A stretch of 64,000 bases of DNA from Chamaecrista fasciculata. Its lineage: Eukaryota > Streptophyta > Magnoliopsida > Fabales > Fabaceae. Under the pieces are notes generated by a model. The model searched no databases and was not told where the DNA came from. It saw only the letters and a list, made by a program, of their open reading frames with translations. Position numbers and translations under genes: made by a program. The stretch spans positions 1-64,000 of the forward strand of contig QANZ01042174.1 in assembly GCA_003254925.1 (NCBI GenBank), in the 5' to 3' direction. Of the stretch, positions 33,997 to 46,053 are shown piece after piece; the first letter of the stretch is position 1; every line of letters begins with the position of its first letter.

Positions 33997-36036
33997 TGTT
34001 GGAGATTGTGCCCTAGGGCCAATCATTTTATGTTAAATATGTTGTGAACATATTATTAATTTATGGAAGATAAATTAATGTGTTGTCATATTATTAGCAT
34101 GTTTACTATGATAACGTCCATGATTAATTATGAGATAATTAATCTAAACTTGTCCCTAGTCGATTATTTTTGTGGGAGCAAAAATGAACTAAGACCAGCA
34201 TGACCTCGGTGCATGAGATGCACGCACTAGATGTTGGGACGAGAGTCATGGTGCAATTACGTAAGGTGGTTACGAGTTGCTGGACTGACCCGGAGAGTCC
34301 TGCATGGGTTTAGTCATCAGCTTGTCTCTCCTAGTACGCTTGTAGCGATGCCTTTGACCTGAGGTCAATGACTATTCCGGCGTTGCAGTTGTCAGTCTTT
34401 GGCTTAGTCTAACGCTGCCCATAACAAGATAGTTATACGGGCTGAGTACGGGTCTGGTTGATTGCATTGCTGTGGAATGTGGATTGGCCAAAATGGGATT
34501 TTGTCCCTCATTAGATGAGAGATATCTAACTGGCGCCCTCGATGAGTCTGTCCAGGAAAATGCGTGGCCACGCTGGGATTTGGGACTTACTCAGGGAATC
34601 GAGAAAGTTGTGGTTTGGATTATGGATGACAATCATGTGCCTAGTCCATGACCGAGATATCGTAGGACAATCGGATCTCTGACACGGAGGTACTGAGGTT
34701 AAGTCGTTTTTGGTTACAAACGATAACTCACGTGTTTTGGGTAGTTGTGATGGCTTGCTAGAGTCCGCTCACAACTTGTAGGTCATGGGGATGCCCTGCT
34801 GCCAACTTCACGTGGGGCCTGCTGGGTCACACACGAGCAGGAACTGAACACCATTTGAATGGGACACGAATTAGGGTTAATTCGTGGGTCACGCGAGTGA
34901 CACGATTTAAGACACAGAGGAAATGTCTGGGACATTATGTCTTGTCTTAATTAATCTACAAATGACATATTTAGATTTGTGAGACAAATTTAAATATTAA
35001 TAATTGTTTATATAATTAATGAGATTAATTATAGACAATTTAAATATTAGGAAAATAATTCAGATAATGTTCCTAAGAGTTAGGAAATTATTGAATTATA
35101 AAATTCATAAATAATGAAGGAGGGTGGCGCCTCTTTTGGGTATTATTTGGATAAATAAAATTGTTTTATTAATTCAAATAATATTTGAATTCAAAAGATT
35201 TGATGGAGATTTCAAAAGATTTGGTGAAGATCTCCTCTCAGAATCTTTGGTGAATCAAAAATAAGGAAGTTTTTGATTAATAAAATTCCAAGGATAAATG
35301 GGGGAGTTAGGCGCCATCTTGGTGGGTCCCATTGGGAGATTTGATCTCTCAATTTGATTCTCCAAGATTGCATTTTGAATTTAAATATAATATTAAAGTA
35401 ATATTATAATTATAAATTCAAGGCCTAAAATAATTATATTATCAGAATATCTTTATTTTAGGAATATTTAAATCACCAAAATTTCTCCCTATATATACTA
35501 GGCAAGTCGACTTGCCCATTATGCATAGCATACAAACCCTAGTTTGATTTTCCTCGTAAGAGTTAGAGAGAGAAAATATTCCTTTGCACACACACATAGA
35601 GAAAGTCGACTTTCTCTAAGAGTTAGAGAATTTCGACTTTAGCTCTAAAATTAGGGTTTTGAGAGAAGAATAGGCAAGAAGGAGTTCTTGTGGGGGGATT
35701 CTTCTAAGCGCCACCTCAGTTGCTGATTCAAGAAGAGTTCTTGGAATCAGAGGTCTGTAGATTGGTCCCAGAATTCTTTTGGAGAAAATAATTGGAGGCT
35801 AGCACCTCGGTGTTCAAAGAAACTGTTCGTGTGGATTACTGGCAGAGGGAGAACTCTGGGAGTGGACTCCGTGGAACTCGCCCCGTTCAACCAATCGATT
35901 TGAAACTCTGAGGTATAACACTAACCAAAAGTTTTAAATTCTACTAGCGGATCCGTTCGGGAATCATAGGACCTAGGCGTTTATTTTAATTTTATTTTTT
36001 TGCTTCCGCTGCCTTAGGCGCCTAGGATTCCCAACA
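33997..36036 (+). mobile_element. Solo LTR (2,040 bp) inserted in the Copia element
   Basis: It starts TGTTGGAGATTGTGCCC, ends GGATTCCCAACA and is flanked by identical 5-mers CCTGC (33992-33996 and 36037-36041). Copia text continues on either side: AANIPA before it and LDVPIGQS after it. It has a TATA-like CTATATATAC near 35494 and no protein-coding internal region. Superfamily cannot be fixed from an LTR alone. The family also supplies bases 1-42. Confidence 0.9.
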
Positions 36037-38136
36037 CCTGCACGATTAGATGTCCCTATAGGACAATCTGCGGGTATAACAGCTAATGAATCAAAAACAC
36101 GCCAGAAGCATGGTAGATCTATTGGTGCAAAGGATAGCATTCCTAGGAAGAGAAGAAGTAAGGAAATTTTTATAAAAGACATTCAAAATGAAGTTCCAAA
36201 TGTAAGTGAACAATCTCACATTTCTGAGCAAGTGACCCCAGAAGCGGTTTCAACTCCAGAAGTAGTACTGGTACCGGAAAATTATGAGATCTCATTGAAA
36301 TATCGGGAAATGTGGGAAAGAAACGAAATCATTGTTGATAATATTTTTGCATATGCTATAGCGTCTGAAATTATCAATGATGAGGATCCTGAACCTAAAA
36401 TTGTTGAGGAATGTCGACATCGAAATGATTGGCCAAAATGGAAAGAAGCTATACAGGCTGAGTTAGACTCATTATCAAAAAGAAAAGTTTTTGGACCAAT
36501 TGCTCAAACACCAGAAGGTGTTAAGCTTGTGGGTTATAAATGGGTATTTGTACGTAAGAGAAATGAGAAAAATGAGATTGTGAGATATAAAGCACGACTT
36601 GTTGCACAAGGGTTCTCACAAAGGCCTGGTATAGATTATGATGAGACTTATTCTCCAGTTATGGATACTATTACTTTTCGATTTTTAATTGGTATGGTAG
36701 CTTTTGAAAAGCTTAATATTCATTTGATGGATGTAGTAACAGCATACCTATGGGTCTTTAGACAATGACATTTACATGAAAGTCCCTGAAGGATTTAAGA
36801 TGCCTGAAGCATATAATTCAAAATCTCGAGATATGTATTCTATTAAATTACAAAGGTCATTGTATGGATTAAAACAATCTGGACGGATGTGGTATAAACG
36901 TCTCAGTGAATATTTATTAAAACAAGGATATAAGAATGACCCTATTTGTCCTTGTATTTTTATTAAGAAAGAAAGTTCTGGATTTCCTATAGTGGCAGTT
37001 TATGTTGCTGATCTAAATATAATTGGAACTCCTGAAGAGATTTAAAAAACTGCACAATATTTAAGGGAAGAATTCGAAATGAAAGATCTTGGGAAGACAA
37101 AATTTTGTCTTGGATTTCAAGTTGAACATTTACCACACGGAATTCTCATCCATCAATCATCTTACATTGAAAAAATCTTGAAGCAATTTTATATGCATGA
37201 AGCATATCCATTAAACTCACCGATGGTTGTTCGTTCACTTGAAATAAAAAGAGACCCGTTTCGTCCACGAGAAGATAACGAAAAGTTTCTTGGTCCTGAA
37301 GTACCATATCTTAGTGCAATAGGAGCACTTCTATACCTTGCAAATTGTACTAGACCGGATATTGCTTTTGCAGTAAACTTATTAGCAAGGTTTTGTTCTA
37401 CACCCACAAAAAGACATTGGAATGGTGTAAAACATATTCTCCGATATCTTCGTGGTACGTCTGACCTAGGTTTATTTTTCTCAAATGAGGCAAAACCCGA
37501 ATTAATTGGATATGCAGATGCTGGATACCTTTTTGATCCCCACAAAGCCTGTTCACAAACGGGTTATATTTTTACATATGGAGGAACTGCTATTTCATGG
37601 CGATCGGTGAAGCAAACTATTACGGCAACATCATCAAATCACTCAGAGGTATTAGCTATTCATGAAGCAAGTCGTGAGTGTGTATGGTTGAGAAATATGA
37701 TTCATCATATTAAAGAAGCATGTGGACTACCTACAAGAAATGACAAGGCGACGATCTTGTATGAAGATAATGCAGCATGCATCACCCAAATTAAAAATGG
37801 TTTCATCAAAGGAGACAGAACTAAGCACATTTCACCTAAATTTTTCTACACTCATGAACTGCAAAAGAAAGGTGATATTGATGTTCGCAAAATTCAATCA
37901 AGCAACAATGTAGCTGATCTTTTTACTAAGGCTTTTCCAACCCAAGTTTTCAAGAAACATGTGTACAACATTGGAATGCGCAGTCTTAGAGACTTCGATG
38001 ACAAATGCAAATTTGAGGGGAAGAAACTATGAATGATGTACTCTTTTTCCTTCGCTAAGTTTTTGTCCCACTGGGTTTTTCTTAGCAAGGTTTTAACGAG
38101 GCATTTATTCATAGTTTGTGGTCATCCAATGGGAAG

Positions 38137-38428
38137 TATTGTAAATATATTTTTATATATTGGATGACCCCATGAGCCTTTTAGTATTCTTGTAACATCC
38201 CTATTATCTCATCATGGCACCATCAATTTAGTCCTTTTGTAACTTCTCCATGAAAGCTCATTAGTGTGTTTAGAGGTGCATTATGGTGCCCTTAATCACA
38301 CTTTATGACATGAGTCCTATAAATAAGAGGGTATTGTACACAAATAAAATATGATTATTAGATTGCCTTATACACTTTGATCTTGTCTATTGTCTATTTT
38401 CTCTTCTTAAGTTCCTTGTTTTGCAACA
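38137..38428 (+). repeat. 3' LTR of the Copia element (about 292 bp)
   Basis: Follows the purine run CCAATGGGAAG. It starts TATTGTAAATAT, ends TTGCAACA, and has a TATA box in CCTATAAATAAG near 38319. It is related to the inverted solo LTR at 30761-33657. Confidence 0.7.
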
Positions 38429-38716
38429 CTCATACATTTGTTTTAATCAGGCCAAAAAAATAAAGTTTTAATTTTGTTTTTTAAAACAATCCTTTAGCTT
38501 TTGTTAAACTCTTAATATTTAATGCCATTAATTTATTTAACAAAAAAAATATTAACTTAGTATTAGTCATTAAGACAACATCAATAACTTGTTAATCTTG
38601 AGCATGAATATCATAGGAAAAAAAAATCTTCCCTTGCTTGCATTAATTTCATTGTAAAGGGGTAAAGATGTAGAGAGCCAGACCCAGAACCAATCGGACT
38701 CTCACATGTTACAACT

Positions 38717-38750
<34 letters not shown>

Positions 38751-40090
38751 CTTTCAACTAATTTATATAATAGGACAAGTCTACTAAATGTTGGAACACT
38801 CAAACTTCTGTGTCTTGATCTCTTATCATTAAAATTTGTAGTACTTAATTTCTTTTTTCTTTTTATTTGTATTAAAAATTATATATATATTATAGAAATA
38901 AATTAATAATTTCATCTCTAAGGAGAAATAAGTTTTTTAACTTAATTTTTAATATTTACAATTATGGAAAACGAAATTATAATTAATTCAATTGTTTTAT
39001 TAAGATATTAATTTAAGTTTAATGATAATCATATTTTTTAAAAAAACCACACTGATACTTGATTCTTAAAAAGACAAAAAATCAAAGTGAAATTAACTGA
39101 TAAAATGAAAATTTTATGTAAAATTAAGAAAAATTATACTCTTGCTTATTTTAAAAATCATTATTGATTCTCATATATTTTTTTTAGTAGAAAATGACTC
39201 AAAAGAGAGATGAGAGAGAAAGGGTTCACATGTGATGCGCAATGACATGTGGGTGTAGTGTGGATGATAGTGTATTATATTATGAGATTGTGGACCTCAT
39301 TTCTCTGTATTTGTGTGAAAATCATTTTTGTCAGATTAGATGAGCTGGCAACTCTATAAATTTTCCCCTTACTTTTATTCAACAAAACCCACAAAAAGGC
39401 ATGTGATATCACATTTATACTATTATATTATATTATATTTTATTATTTTTCAGTTATATTATATGTTTTTTCATCTCAATTTATAGACGAAAATTAATCT
39501 TATTCAAGATGTGAAGTGAATATTTAAAGTTTTTTCAATAATTTTAAAAATTAAACTTAAATCTTCTCACCTAAAATATATCAACTGGCTAACCATTAAT
39601 CAAAACTATTGTTGGTATATTTAGTTTATTCTTATTCTTATTTTATTTCTCAACATTTGGAAAAAGGAAAGAGTGCACAAAATTTTGTGCTTTGCTTTTG
39701 GAATGTTTTGGAATGTGCCACTTTAGTTTCTTACACTCTCTATTTATTTATTTACAGAAGAGACAACAACACTCACAGCTGTCACCTGCATTTACTCATG
39801 ACAACATTACATACATACATTACACCACATCATCCCTCTTGATTACGTTGGAGAATTGAGAACAAAAGAATAACGAAAGAGATTGAAAGTGTATAAAAAA
39901 GAAATGAAAGAGATTGTTGTGTTTATTCGATATATTTTTTTTAGTTTAAAGTATTTTGAATTTAAAAAAATATTGTTTTTTAGGTAAAAGTGTTATGATA
40001 ATCGTCCATTCACTTCTATTTTATTTTATTTTATCATTTTTTATTAAATAAAAAACGATAAAAAACCAACAAACATAGAAAAGATGAGGA
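38429..40090. other. AT-rich intergenic DNA
   Basis: No gene seen. A TA microsatellite lies at about 38720-38748. Otherwise the sequence is low-complexity and AT-rich. Confidence 0.5.
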
Positions 40091-40099
40091 CTAGAGACT

Positions 40100-40550
40100 C
40101 GGGTTTAGGTTAAATGAGTTATCCAACATGGGGAGCCCACGGTTAAAATTGTTTACATCTACGTTAGAAGAAGCAACGAAACCTTGGGCCTATATCCTCA
40201 ACATAATAGAGTCTGAAATAGAAAGATTACATTTAGAAATGCTAATATAAAAAGACATAGAGGAGGTGATAATCTTAATCGCTGTCAACGGCGAGATCTT
40301 AGCGCGCTTTCATACTTTCTCGTTCTGTAGCCTCTAAATGACATCTAAGGTCACCAAAATAGTTAGCCAAACCTTATAATAGAGTGATGGATTTCTCTTC
40401 CACGTTTAATCCAACCATGGAGCCATCTCTAGATCATATGCAGCCTCAAATTAGATTTGATGGAGAATGAAAGACCAAAACAAACTGCCCTGACAAAACT
40501 ACAACTGAGAAAAGTGTGGAAAACAGAGTCATCAGGTGAGCCATAGGGGT
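40100..40550 (-). mobile_element. LINE fragment: zinc-binding (zf-RVT) end of ORF2
   Basis: On the minus strand from about 40545 it reads SPDDSVFHTFLSCSFVRAV and then RWLHGWIKRGREIHHSIIR, with stops between and after. This matches the Cys/His region after reverse transcriptase in plant L1-type LINEs (typically E...HLF..C.F....W). Only this part remains, and no poly-A tail was identified. Confidence 0.65.
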
Positions 40551-40706
40551 GATGTCAATGAAAGTTTCAATTTTAGTTAAATATATAAAAGTTAAATTTT
40601 AGTTATTATGCAAAAAATTTATTAACTTTTAATTTTGGTTTTATTACAACTTTTATTAAAATAATCAAAATTTTAAAGATGAATGGTTTGATTACTTGGG
40701 ACATGG

Positions 40707-41414
40707 ATCCCCTATAGTGCATTATAGGTGAAATACTGAGGGAGAAATGAACATCAAGAGTAGGAGTGTTCAGCGGTTCGGGCCAACCCGCCAACCTGCC
40801 AAAACCAATCCAACCTGCAGGTTTTGGTTGGTTTGGTTTAGGCTGACGGGTTGGTTTGGTTTGAAAATTCTCAACCCGCAGTGGTTTGGGTTGGGTTGCG
40901 GGTTTCAGAATTCTGAGCCCGCTCAACCCAACCCAACCCGCGAGTCCGCCATTTATTTATTTATTTTTATTTTTTAATTTTAATATATATATATATAAAT
41001 AAATAATAGTTAATATAATTATATAATATGTATGATTCTTTGAACTACTTTTCCCCATTAGCCTTAACGTTGTATTAGTAACTTCACTTTCAATTAATTA
41101 AGTTTAACTTGTGTAATGTCAATTTCAACTTCTTTAGATGAGTATATATCGAATCATGATAATAAGACATTTTTTTCATCAAAATTCAATATGAAAAATT
41201 GAAAGATAAAAAAATTGTAAAGTCAAGTATATTTTAGAAAAAAAAAATTGTTTACAAATTGGAATGGGCCAGCCCGCCTAACCCGCTGCTGTTTGGCAGC
41301 CCTAGAACACCCCTAATCAAGAGAGAGAAAGTTTGAGAGTTGTGGTCTCAATGGCACTTTCTCTCTCTATATGTTTTTTTTTCTCTCTCAATACTTTACT
41401 TATAGTGCACTACA
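40707..41414. mobile_element. B1-type foldback MITE split by a hAT MITE
   Basis: The left arm (GGATCCCCTATAGTGCATTA..., to about 40752) and the right arm (about 41370-41414, ending TTATAGTGCACTAC) are inverted repeats. They are separated by the complete hAT-type element at 40761-41315. Its CTCTCTC-rich arms relate it to the B1 elements at 33349 and 42291. Confidence 0.6.
40761..41315. mobile_element. hAT-type MITE, family H1 (555 bp)
   Basis: The ends are TAGGAGTGTTCA and TAGAACACCCCTA. Flanking 8-mers ATCAAGAG (40753-40760 and 41316-41323) are identical. The interior consists of AACCCGC/GCGGGTT words as in the 15295 copy. Confidence 0.88.
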
Positions 41415-41419
41415 AGAAA

Positions 41420-42290
41420 TTCAACTTCAATTACTTGATATCATTATGATTTTGAGAAAAATGAATGCAAGAGGGTTAGAAATAGAACCAAGAATTATAA
41501 CCATTGTTTTTTTTTTGGCCTGAAAATTATAACCATTTTAAGTCTTCATTGTTAATATTCTTTAACAAAATTGGTGTCATCAAATTTTCTATATTTGTTG
41601 CTAAGAATATAGGATAAGATAATTTTTGTTGTTGAAAAAGTTTCAAATAACAAAAAAATAATCTTGATTTTTATTAACAGAAAATTTAATCTTAAGACTA
41701 TCAATGGTGACACATCAGTATTTAATAATATTATATAATCAACTAATATTAACATAACATTAGTTTATTAAAAAAAAGATAGAAATTCTACCCAAAAAAA
41801 AAAGTAGATAGAAAAAACTAAATTGTTAATCAATAAAATTGTGAAAAACCAAACCATAAAAAGATTGTCTGAACCAAATTAAGAAAAGTTAATCATTAAA
41901 AAAAAAATAGGATTTGTTACACACACACAAAAAAAAAAAAACAAAATAGGATTTTGTCCTTTTTCTATTATTATTTGATTCATCCTTCTAATTACATATA
42001 CTTTAGTCTATAGCGCAGTTGACTCCACTTCACCTAACTAGCTATTCATTATAGCACTATCATAAATCTATATCTATCTATGCTTCCTTAATTAACAGGA
42101 TTGTAACTCATACCAACAACCTCTCATAATGAATATTCTCACACTCTAATGAAATAATTTATTTCAATTTAATTTCTTTGTTTCAATTATTCAAACAATG
42201 CCTTTTTAAATATTTATTCTTCACATAGCCTTTTTAACTAATAGTAGATAAAAATGATTAAGAGTGTTTAATAGGTTGGATCACGGGAAT
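41420..42290. other. AT-rich intergenic DNA
   Basis: No gene or clear repeat unit seen; only A-runs and short AT-rich frames. Confidence 0.5.
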
Positions 42291-42405
42291 GGATCCTTTG
42301 TAGTGTCACTATAGTATAGTGCAGAGAGAGAAAGACACAGTTAGAGAGAGAGAAACTGTGTCTTTCTCTCTCTGCACTACACTGTAGTAGCACTATAGAG
42401 AATCC
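42291..42405. mobile_element. Hairpin MITE, family B1 (about 115 bp)
   Basis: Nearly the whole unit is a palindrome: GTGCAGAGAGAGAAAGACAC (42331-42350) is mirrored by GTGTCTTTCTCTCTCTGCAC, with GGATCC at the left end and GGATTC (minus strand) at the right. No coding sequence. Confidence 0.7.
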
Positions 42406-42409
42406 AATC

Positions 42410-42680
42410 TCGTTGTACCACCCGCAAACTCGTTAAAACTAATTCAACTCGTTAGTTTGGGTTGAGTTGACAAGTTGATTTGAGTTAAAAAGTTTGAATT
42501 TTCTCAACCCAACTCAACTCGTCCGTTGGAAAAAATAGAAAATAAAAAATAAAGTTAATTTTTTATTTAGTTAAAAAATAAAATTATATTTTTGGGACCA
42601 ATTTGAAACATCATGAAAATATATAGGGCCAATATGAAACAAATGAAATATAAGGGACCAATTTGAAACTTTGGCCTATA
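42410..42680. repeat. Fragments of an H1-like hAT MITE and of repeat R1
   Basis: At 42430-42530 the text alternates CAACTCG and GGTTGAGTTG words as in the H1 MITEs, but without clean ends. At 42590-42680 the phrase GGGACCAATTTGAAAC belongs to R1. Confidence 0.45.
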
Positions 42681-43085
42681 ATTAACAACTAATCAAATTT
42701 CAAGCAAAAAAAAATCAAATTGACCAAAAACTTGAAATTTAACAAAGAAGCATAGATGAAAATTTTCAACTTCCTTGTAAATATAGTTAATCATCAAACA
42801 TGCATGAATTTATCATCAAAGAAAAGACCATAATCATTCTTCTCAGAAAATGAAAGAAAGAGTGGCATAATTAACTCAAGAAATAAAAAAGAGCTTTGTA
42901 TAGAAGAAGTACACAAAAATAATGGCTCATTTAATTATGTTTAGACCTTTTTTGTTAGGTTGAATGAAGTTTAGCATATGATGTTTACCCTAGTTCCTAT
43001 ATATATACTCAATAATAATACAATGCCTAGGATGCTATTTCTAACATGGAGTTACAAAATGATGTTTGACTCCTTCCTTAAATCT

Positions 43086-43089
<4 letters not shown>

Positions 43090-43130
<41 letters not shown>

Positions 43131-43131
43131 A
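43090..43131. repeat. (TC)n microsatellite
   Basis: About 42 bases of uninterrupted CT repeats. A shorter run lies at 43980-44001. The stretch 43132-43730 is otherwise AT-rich with no gene. Confidence 0.9.
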
Positions 43132-43759
43132 TCTCTATTTCTATTTCTTTTACTTTTTGAAATTATTACCTTTTTGATGAGTGTTAGTGAAACAAATTAA
43201 ACGAAAATTAAAGAGAGAGAAAAAGAAGGAGAGATTTCAGCAGTCCATTTAGATGATGAAAAACTAGACCAAAAAGTTCAATGGAATGTGAAGCTTCCAC
43301 ACATATACCCAAAACCTTTACCAAAAACCCTTCACCATTCATCACTAAATTGCGCTGTCATTGAAAAATTGTTGCAAAAGACTCTCCAAAGTCTGTTGAA
43401 TTGATGACTTCCATTCAAAACATTAATGTTCTACAACACTAATTGGGAGAAGCAAAATAAAATAAAATATTTTAAAATTTTTATAATGTGACTTGGAAAG
43501 AACTTCTGTCTTAATAGAAAATATCTTAAATTTAAGTTTTGCTAAAAGAACTTTACTCTCATTATAAGAACTTTTGACTTGGAAAAAAATATCATACAGT
43601 CATTTGAAAAAAAAGATAAACTATGAGTTCTGCAAGTGCAAACACAAAAAATGCTACACATATAAATAATCAAGAATCATTCGGGAGTTTGATATGTACT
43701 ATATATACCTGCGAGGCTGTAAATCATGGTCTTTTTTATTTCCCCTTTTCTTAAATTTT

Positions 43760-45027
43760 GTTTGGTTGCACTAAATATTTATTTTTATTTTCATCCCCAA
43801 AACTCAAAGAACGTCTAAATAGCAAAGGAAACAAAACAATTTTCCCTTTCGCTTTCTTCCTCTTTTCTCTCTCTTTCACACACATTTTGCCTTTCTGTCT
43901 TTTTTTTCTTTCTCGTTCCCACACACACAGGTCCATCTCCAGTGGCCATCTAGGCATCTACAGCTCTAGAAACTTATCTTCTCTCTCTCTCTCTCTCTCT
44001 CTTCTTCCTTCAGATTTTTCATTTTCTCACACACAGAATTGAAATTGTTTCACTTCCTTTAGTTTTGGTGTTTGCCTCAACTTAGCCTATTATTCCATTA
44101 TTCATTAGTTGCAGCCTCACTCTGCCCCATCTATTTCCTCCAAATAAAGAAAAATCCAGCATACCCACCTCCATTAAACTCAAAAAGTTGCTTCTTTTTT
44201 CACACCCATCTTTCATTCTCATCACAAAATCACGCCTTTCCCCACTAAGTCCTCTTCTTCATCATCATCCTCCAGATGTACCCCAAATGCAGGCCATTTG
44301 GGGACTATTATGAATCCTCTGGTTCTTCTTCACTCAACAGTAGCTTTTGCTGCCATTTCTCCTCCTCCCATAGGAAGCAGCAGTCATGATTTTCTTGAAG
44401 ATTCTGGGCTTCCAAACGCTCTTTTGCCGCTTCAAATTCGGAGTTGATTGTGTATCTGTGTATCATTTCTGTGGAGTTTGATTTTTTTTGAGGAGATACT
44501 TTTAGGGCTTTCATCTTTGAACCCAGTTCTGCAATAATCAGGTATCAAGTTGCCTCCTTGTGTTGATATAGCCAAATGGGTCAAGGATCTTGGTGCTGAA
44601 TCTGTGCTATTTTTTTCTTGTTTGATTCTAAAATTCTGAAAAAAAAAAACTCAATAATCACATTCACTGCCTTTCCCTTTTTACCGTTTGAGCTTTCAGT
44701 AAGTAAGAAGATTTTCAATGAAATGCCCAGAAGATTCCCAAGTTTTCAGTCTTTGGCTTTGGCTTTGAGAGCTTCTTCTTTTAAAAGGATTCCTTCCATC
44801 TCTGAAAGCGAAAGAAAGCAAGCAAGAGTTGCAACGGTTGAAACCTTCAAAGCTGCTTTATAGTGTCCACCAGAATCTCTCTCTTTTTTTAACTTCTCCT
44901 TTTCCATTTATTAGAGAAAAACATGGTTACCAAGTAAGATTTTGAAGCTTCTTTGGATCCAATCTATTCAGCATTTTCCGTTATAACTATCTGGGGTTTG
45001 AGGCTTTCGTATATAAATTGAGCTGAA
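43760..45027 (+). promoter_or_regulatory. Pyrimidine-rich leader region of the DUF1191 gene
   Basis: About 1.2 kb of CT-rich sequence with several ATGs before the main frame. A possible 5' untranslated intron could begin at the GT after AATAATCAG (about 44542), but no acceptor is clearly better than others. Exact transcription start unknown. Confidence 0.4.
44276..44389 (+). CDS. Candidate upstream ORF, 37 aa
   Basis: ATG at 44276 opens MYPKCRPFGDYYESSGSSSL and ends in a TGA at 44387-44389. A second small frame (MIFLKILGFQTLFCRF, 31 aa) starts at 44386 and overlaps that stop in an ATGA. Both lie in the presumed DUF1191 leader. If retained in the mRNA they would be expected to reduce or condition translation of the main frame. 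They may equally be chance frames. Confidence 0.3.
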   Translation: MYPKCRPFGDYYESSGSSSLNSSFCCHFSSSHRKQQS

Positions 45028-46053
45028 TTGCATAAATTCTCGAAAGCATCCATGGGGCTTCTTGGAAGTCTCATGATGCTTGTGCTTCTTCTTCTGCTAT
45101 ACCTTCAATGGCTTCCTCATGTCAAGGCTCAGACTAATACTGTTAATGTGTCTTCTTCAATTAGCCAAGCCAAGGCCTTAGATGTACTTCTTCAAGAATA
45201 TGCTTACAAGGCATTAAAGAATCCAATAACGGGTACAATCTATTATGGTAATGTTCCTTCAAATTTGACTGGAATTAAGGTTTCAGCATTGAGACTAAGG
45301 AGTGGGAGTTTAAGGAGAAGGGGTGTTTCAATGTACAAAGAGTTTGTGATTCCCAAAGGAGTTATTGCGAGACCATATGTTAAGAGGCTTGTGTTGGTGT
45401 ACCAAAATTTGGGTGATGTGTCAACTAAGTACTATCAGAATCTGTTGCCTAATTATTCTTATTTGGCTCCTGTTCTGGGACTTCTTGCTTACAATGGCAT
45501 GGATTTGTCAGCTACAAATTTGCAAGAACTCGATATAAGTGCATCCCGTGACCCCATCTCGGTTAAGTTTGAGGGTGTGAATCCGGCTCCTGATGGTGCT
45601 GTTGCAAAATGTGTTTGGTTCAATTTACAAGGAGTGTCCAATTTCAGCAATGTCACAGAAGGAAACACTTGTTCTACCACCCAACAAGGCCATTTCTCTA
45701 TTGTGGTTGAATCCACTGCTCCCGCGCCTGCTCCAGCACCAGTCTCTCCTCCTCCACCTCCCGGTGCGGGTACTCCATCCCCGGCTCCCGGTGGTCAGGG
45801 AGGAGGGAAGAAGAGTAAAAAGAAAGTGTGGATTATTGTCGGGTCTGTCCTCGGTGGACTAGCCTTTCTGTTGTTGTTGTCATTACTGATTTTGTGGGTG
45901 AATAAGTTCAAGCAAAAGAAGAAATTGCAGCAGATGGAAAGGGAAGCAGAGATAGGAGAAGCTCTTCATATGGCCTCTATTGGGGAAACGAAAGCACCCG
46001 CTGCAACGGGTACACGAACACAACCAACTCTTGAACATGAATATGCACCCTAA
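45028..46053 (+). CDS. DUF1191 single-pass membrane protein
   Basis: One uninterrupted coding exon of 341 aa. A second in-frame Met at residue 9 (MGLLGSLMMLVLLLLLYL) opens the signal peptide and may be the true start. Residues about 37-235 are the DUF1191 ectodomain, with ALDVLLQEYAYKALKNP, TGTIYYGNVPSNLTGIKVSA, LRLRSGSLRRRG and a late cysteine pair in CVWFNLQG...NTCSTTQQGHF. A Pro/Ala-rich linker follows (about 236-265), then a lysine-rich patch, a membrane helix (VWIIVGSVLGGLAFLLLLSL) and a cytosolic tail of about 50 residues ending EHEYAP. This is the usual plant family layout (as At4g22900 and At3g08600, from memory). Function is unknown; the layout suggests a cell-surface or secretory-pathway role. 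Length and domains look complete. Confidence 0.9.
   Translation: MHKFSKASMGLLGSLMMLVLLLLLYLQWLPHVKAQTNTVNVSSSISQAKALDVLLQEYAYKALKNPITGTIYYGNVPSNLTGIKVSALRLRSGSLRRRGVSMYKEFVIPKGVIARPYVKRLVLVYQNLGDVSTKYYQNLLPNYSYLAPVLGLLAYNGMDLSATNLQELDISASRDPISVKFEGVNPAPDGAVAKCVWFNLQGVSNFSNVTEGNTCSTTQQGHFSIVVESTAPAPAPAPVSPPPPPGAGTPSPAPGGQGGGKKSKKKVWIIVGSVLGGLAFLLLLSLLILWVNKFKQKKKLQQMEREAEIGEALHMASIGETKAPAATGTRTQPTLEHEYAP

Larger units (their letters stand above)
33788..38428 (+). mobile_element. Broken Ty1-Copia element (pol 3' half and 3' LTR) with a nested solo LTR
   Basis: The coding remnant covers the linker before reverse transcriptase (WNTPTLS...TSQCELEVQRI), reverse transcriptase (about 36.4-37.1 kb; KARLVAQGF, LYGLKQS, MKDLG), RNase H (about 37.5-37.9 kb; ADAGY, EDNAACI, TKHISPKFFYTHE) and the usual 3' end. 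It lacks its 5' LTR, gag and most of integrase. The frame is broken in about two places besides the 2,040-bp LTR inserted at 33997-36036. Its order and text are those of plant Copia elements. It is clearly older than its insertion. Confidence 0.85.

Noticed and set aside
35973-36182. 69-codon minus-strand frame at the solo LTR edge
   Set aside because: It crosses the junction of two transposable elements and is antisense to one; a chance frame.
44618-44863. 81-codon frame in the DUF1191 leader
   Set aside because: No signal, domain or recognised homologue, and it may lie in a 5' untranslated intron; not strong enough to call as a gene.
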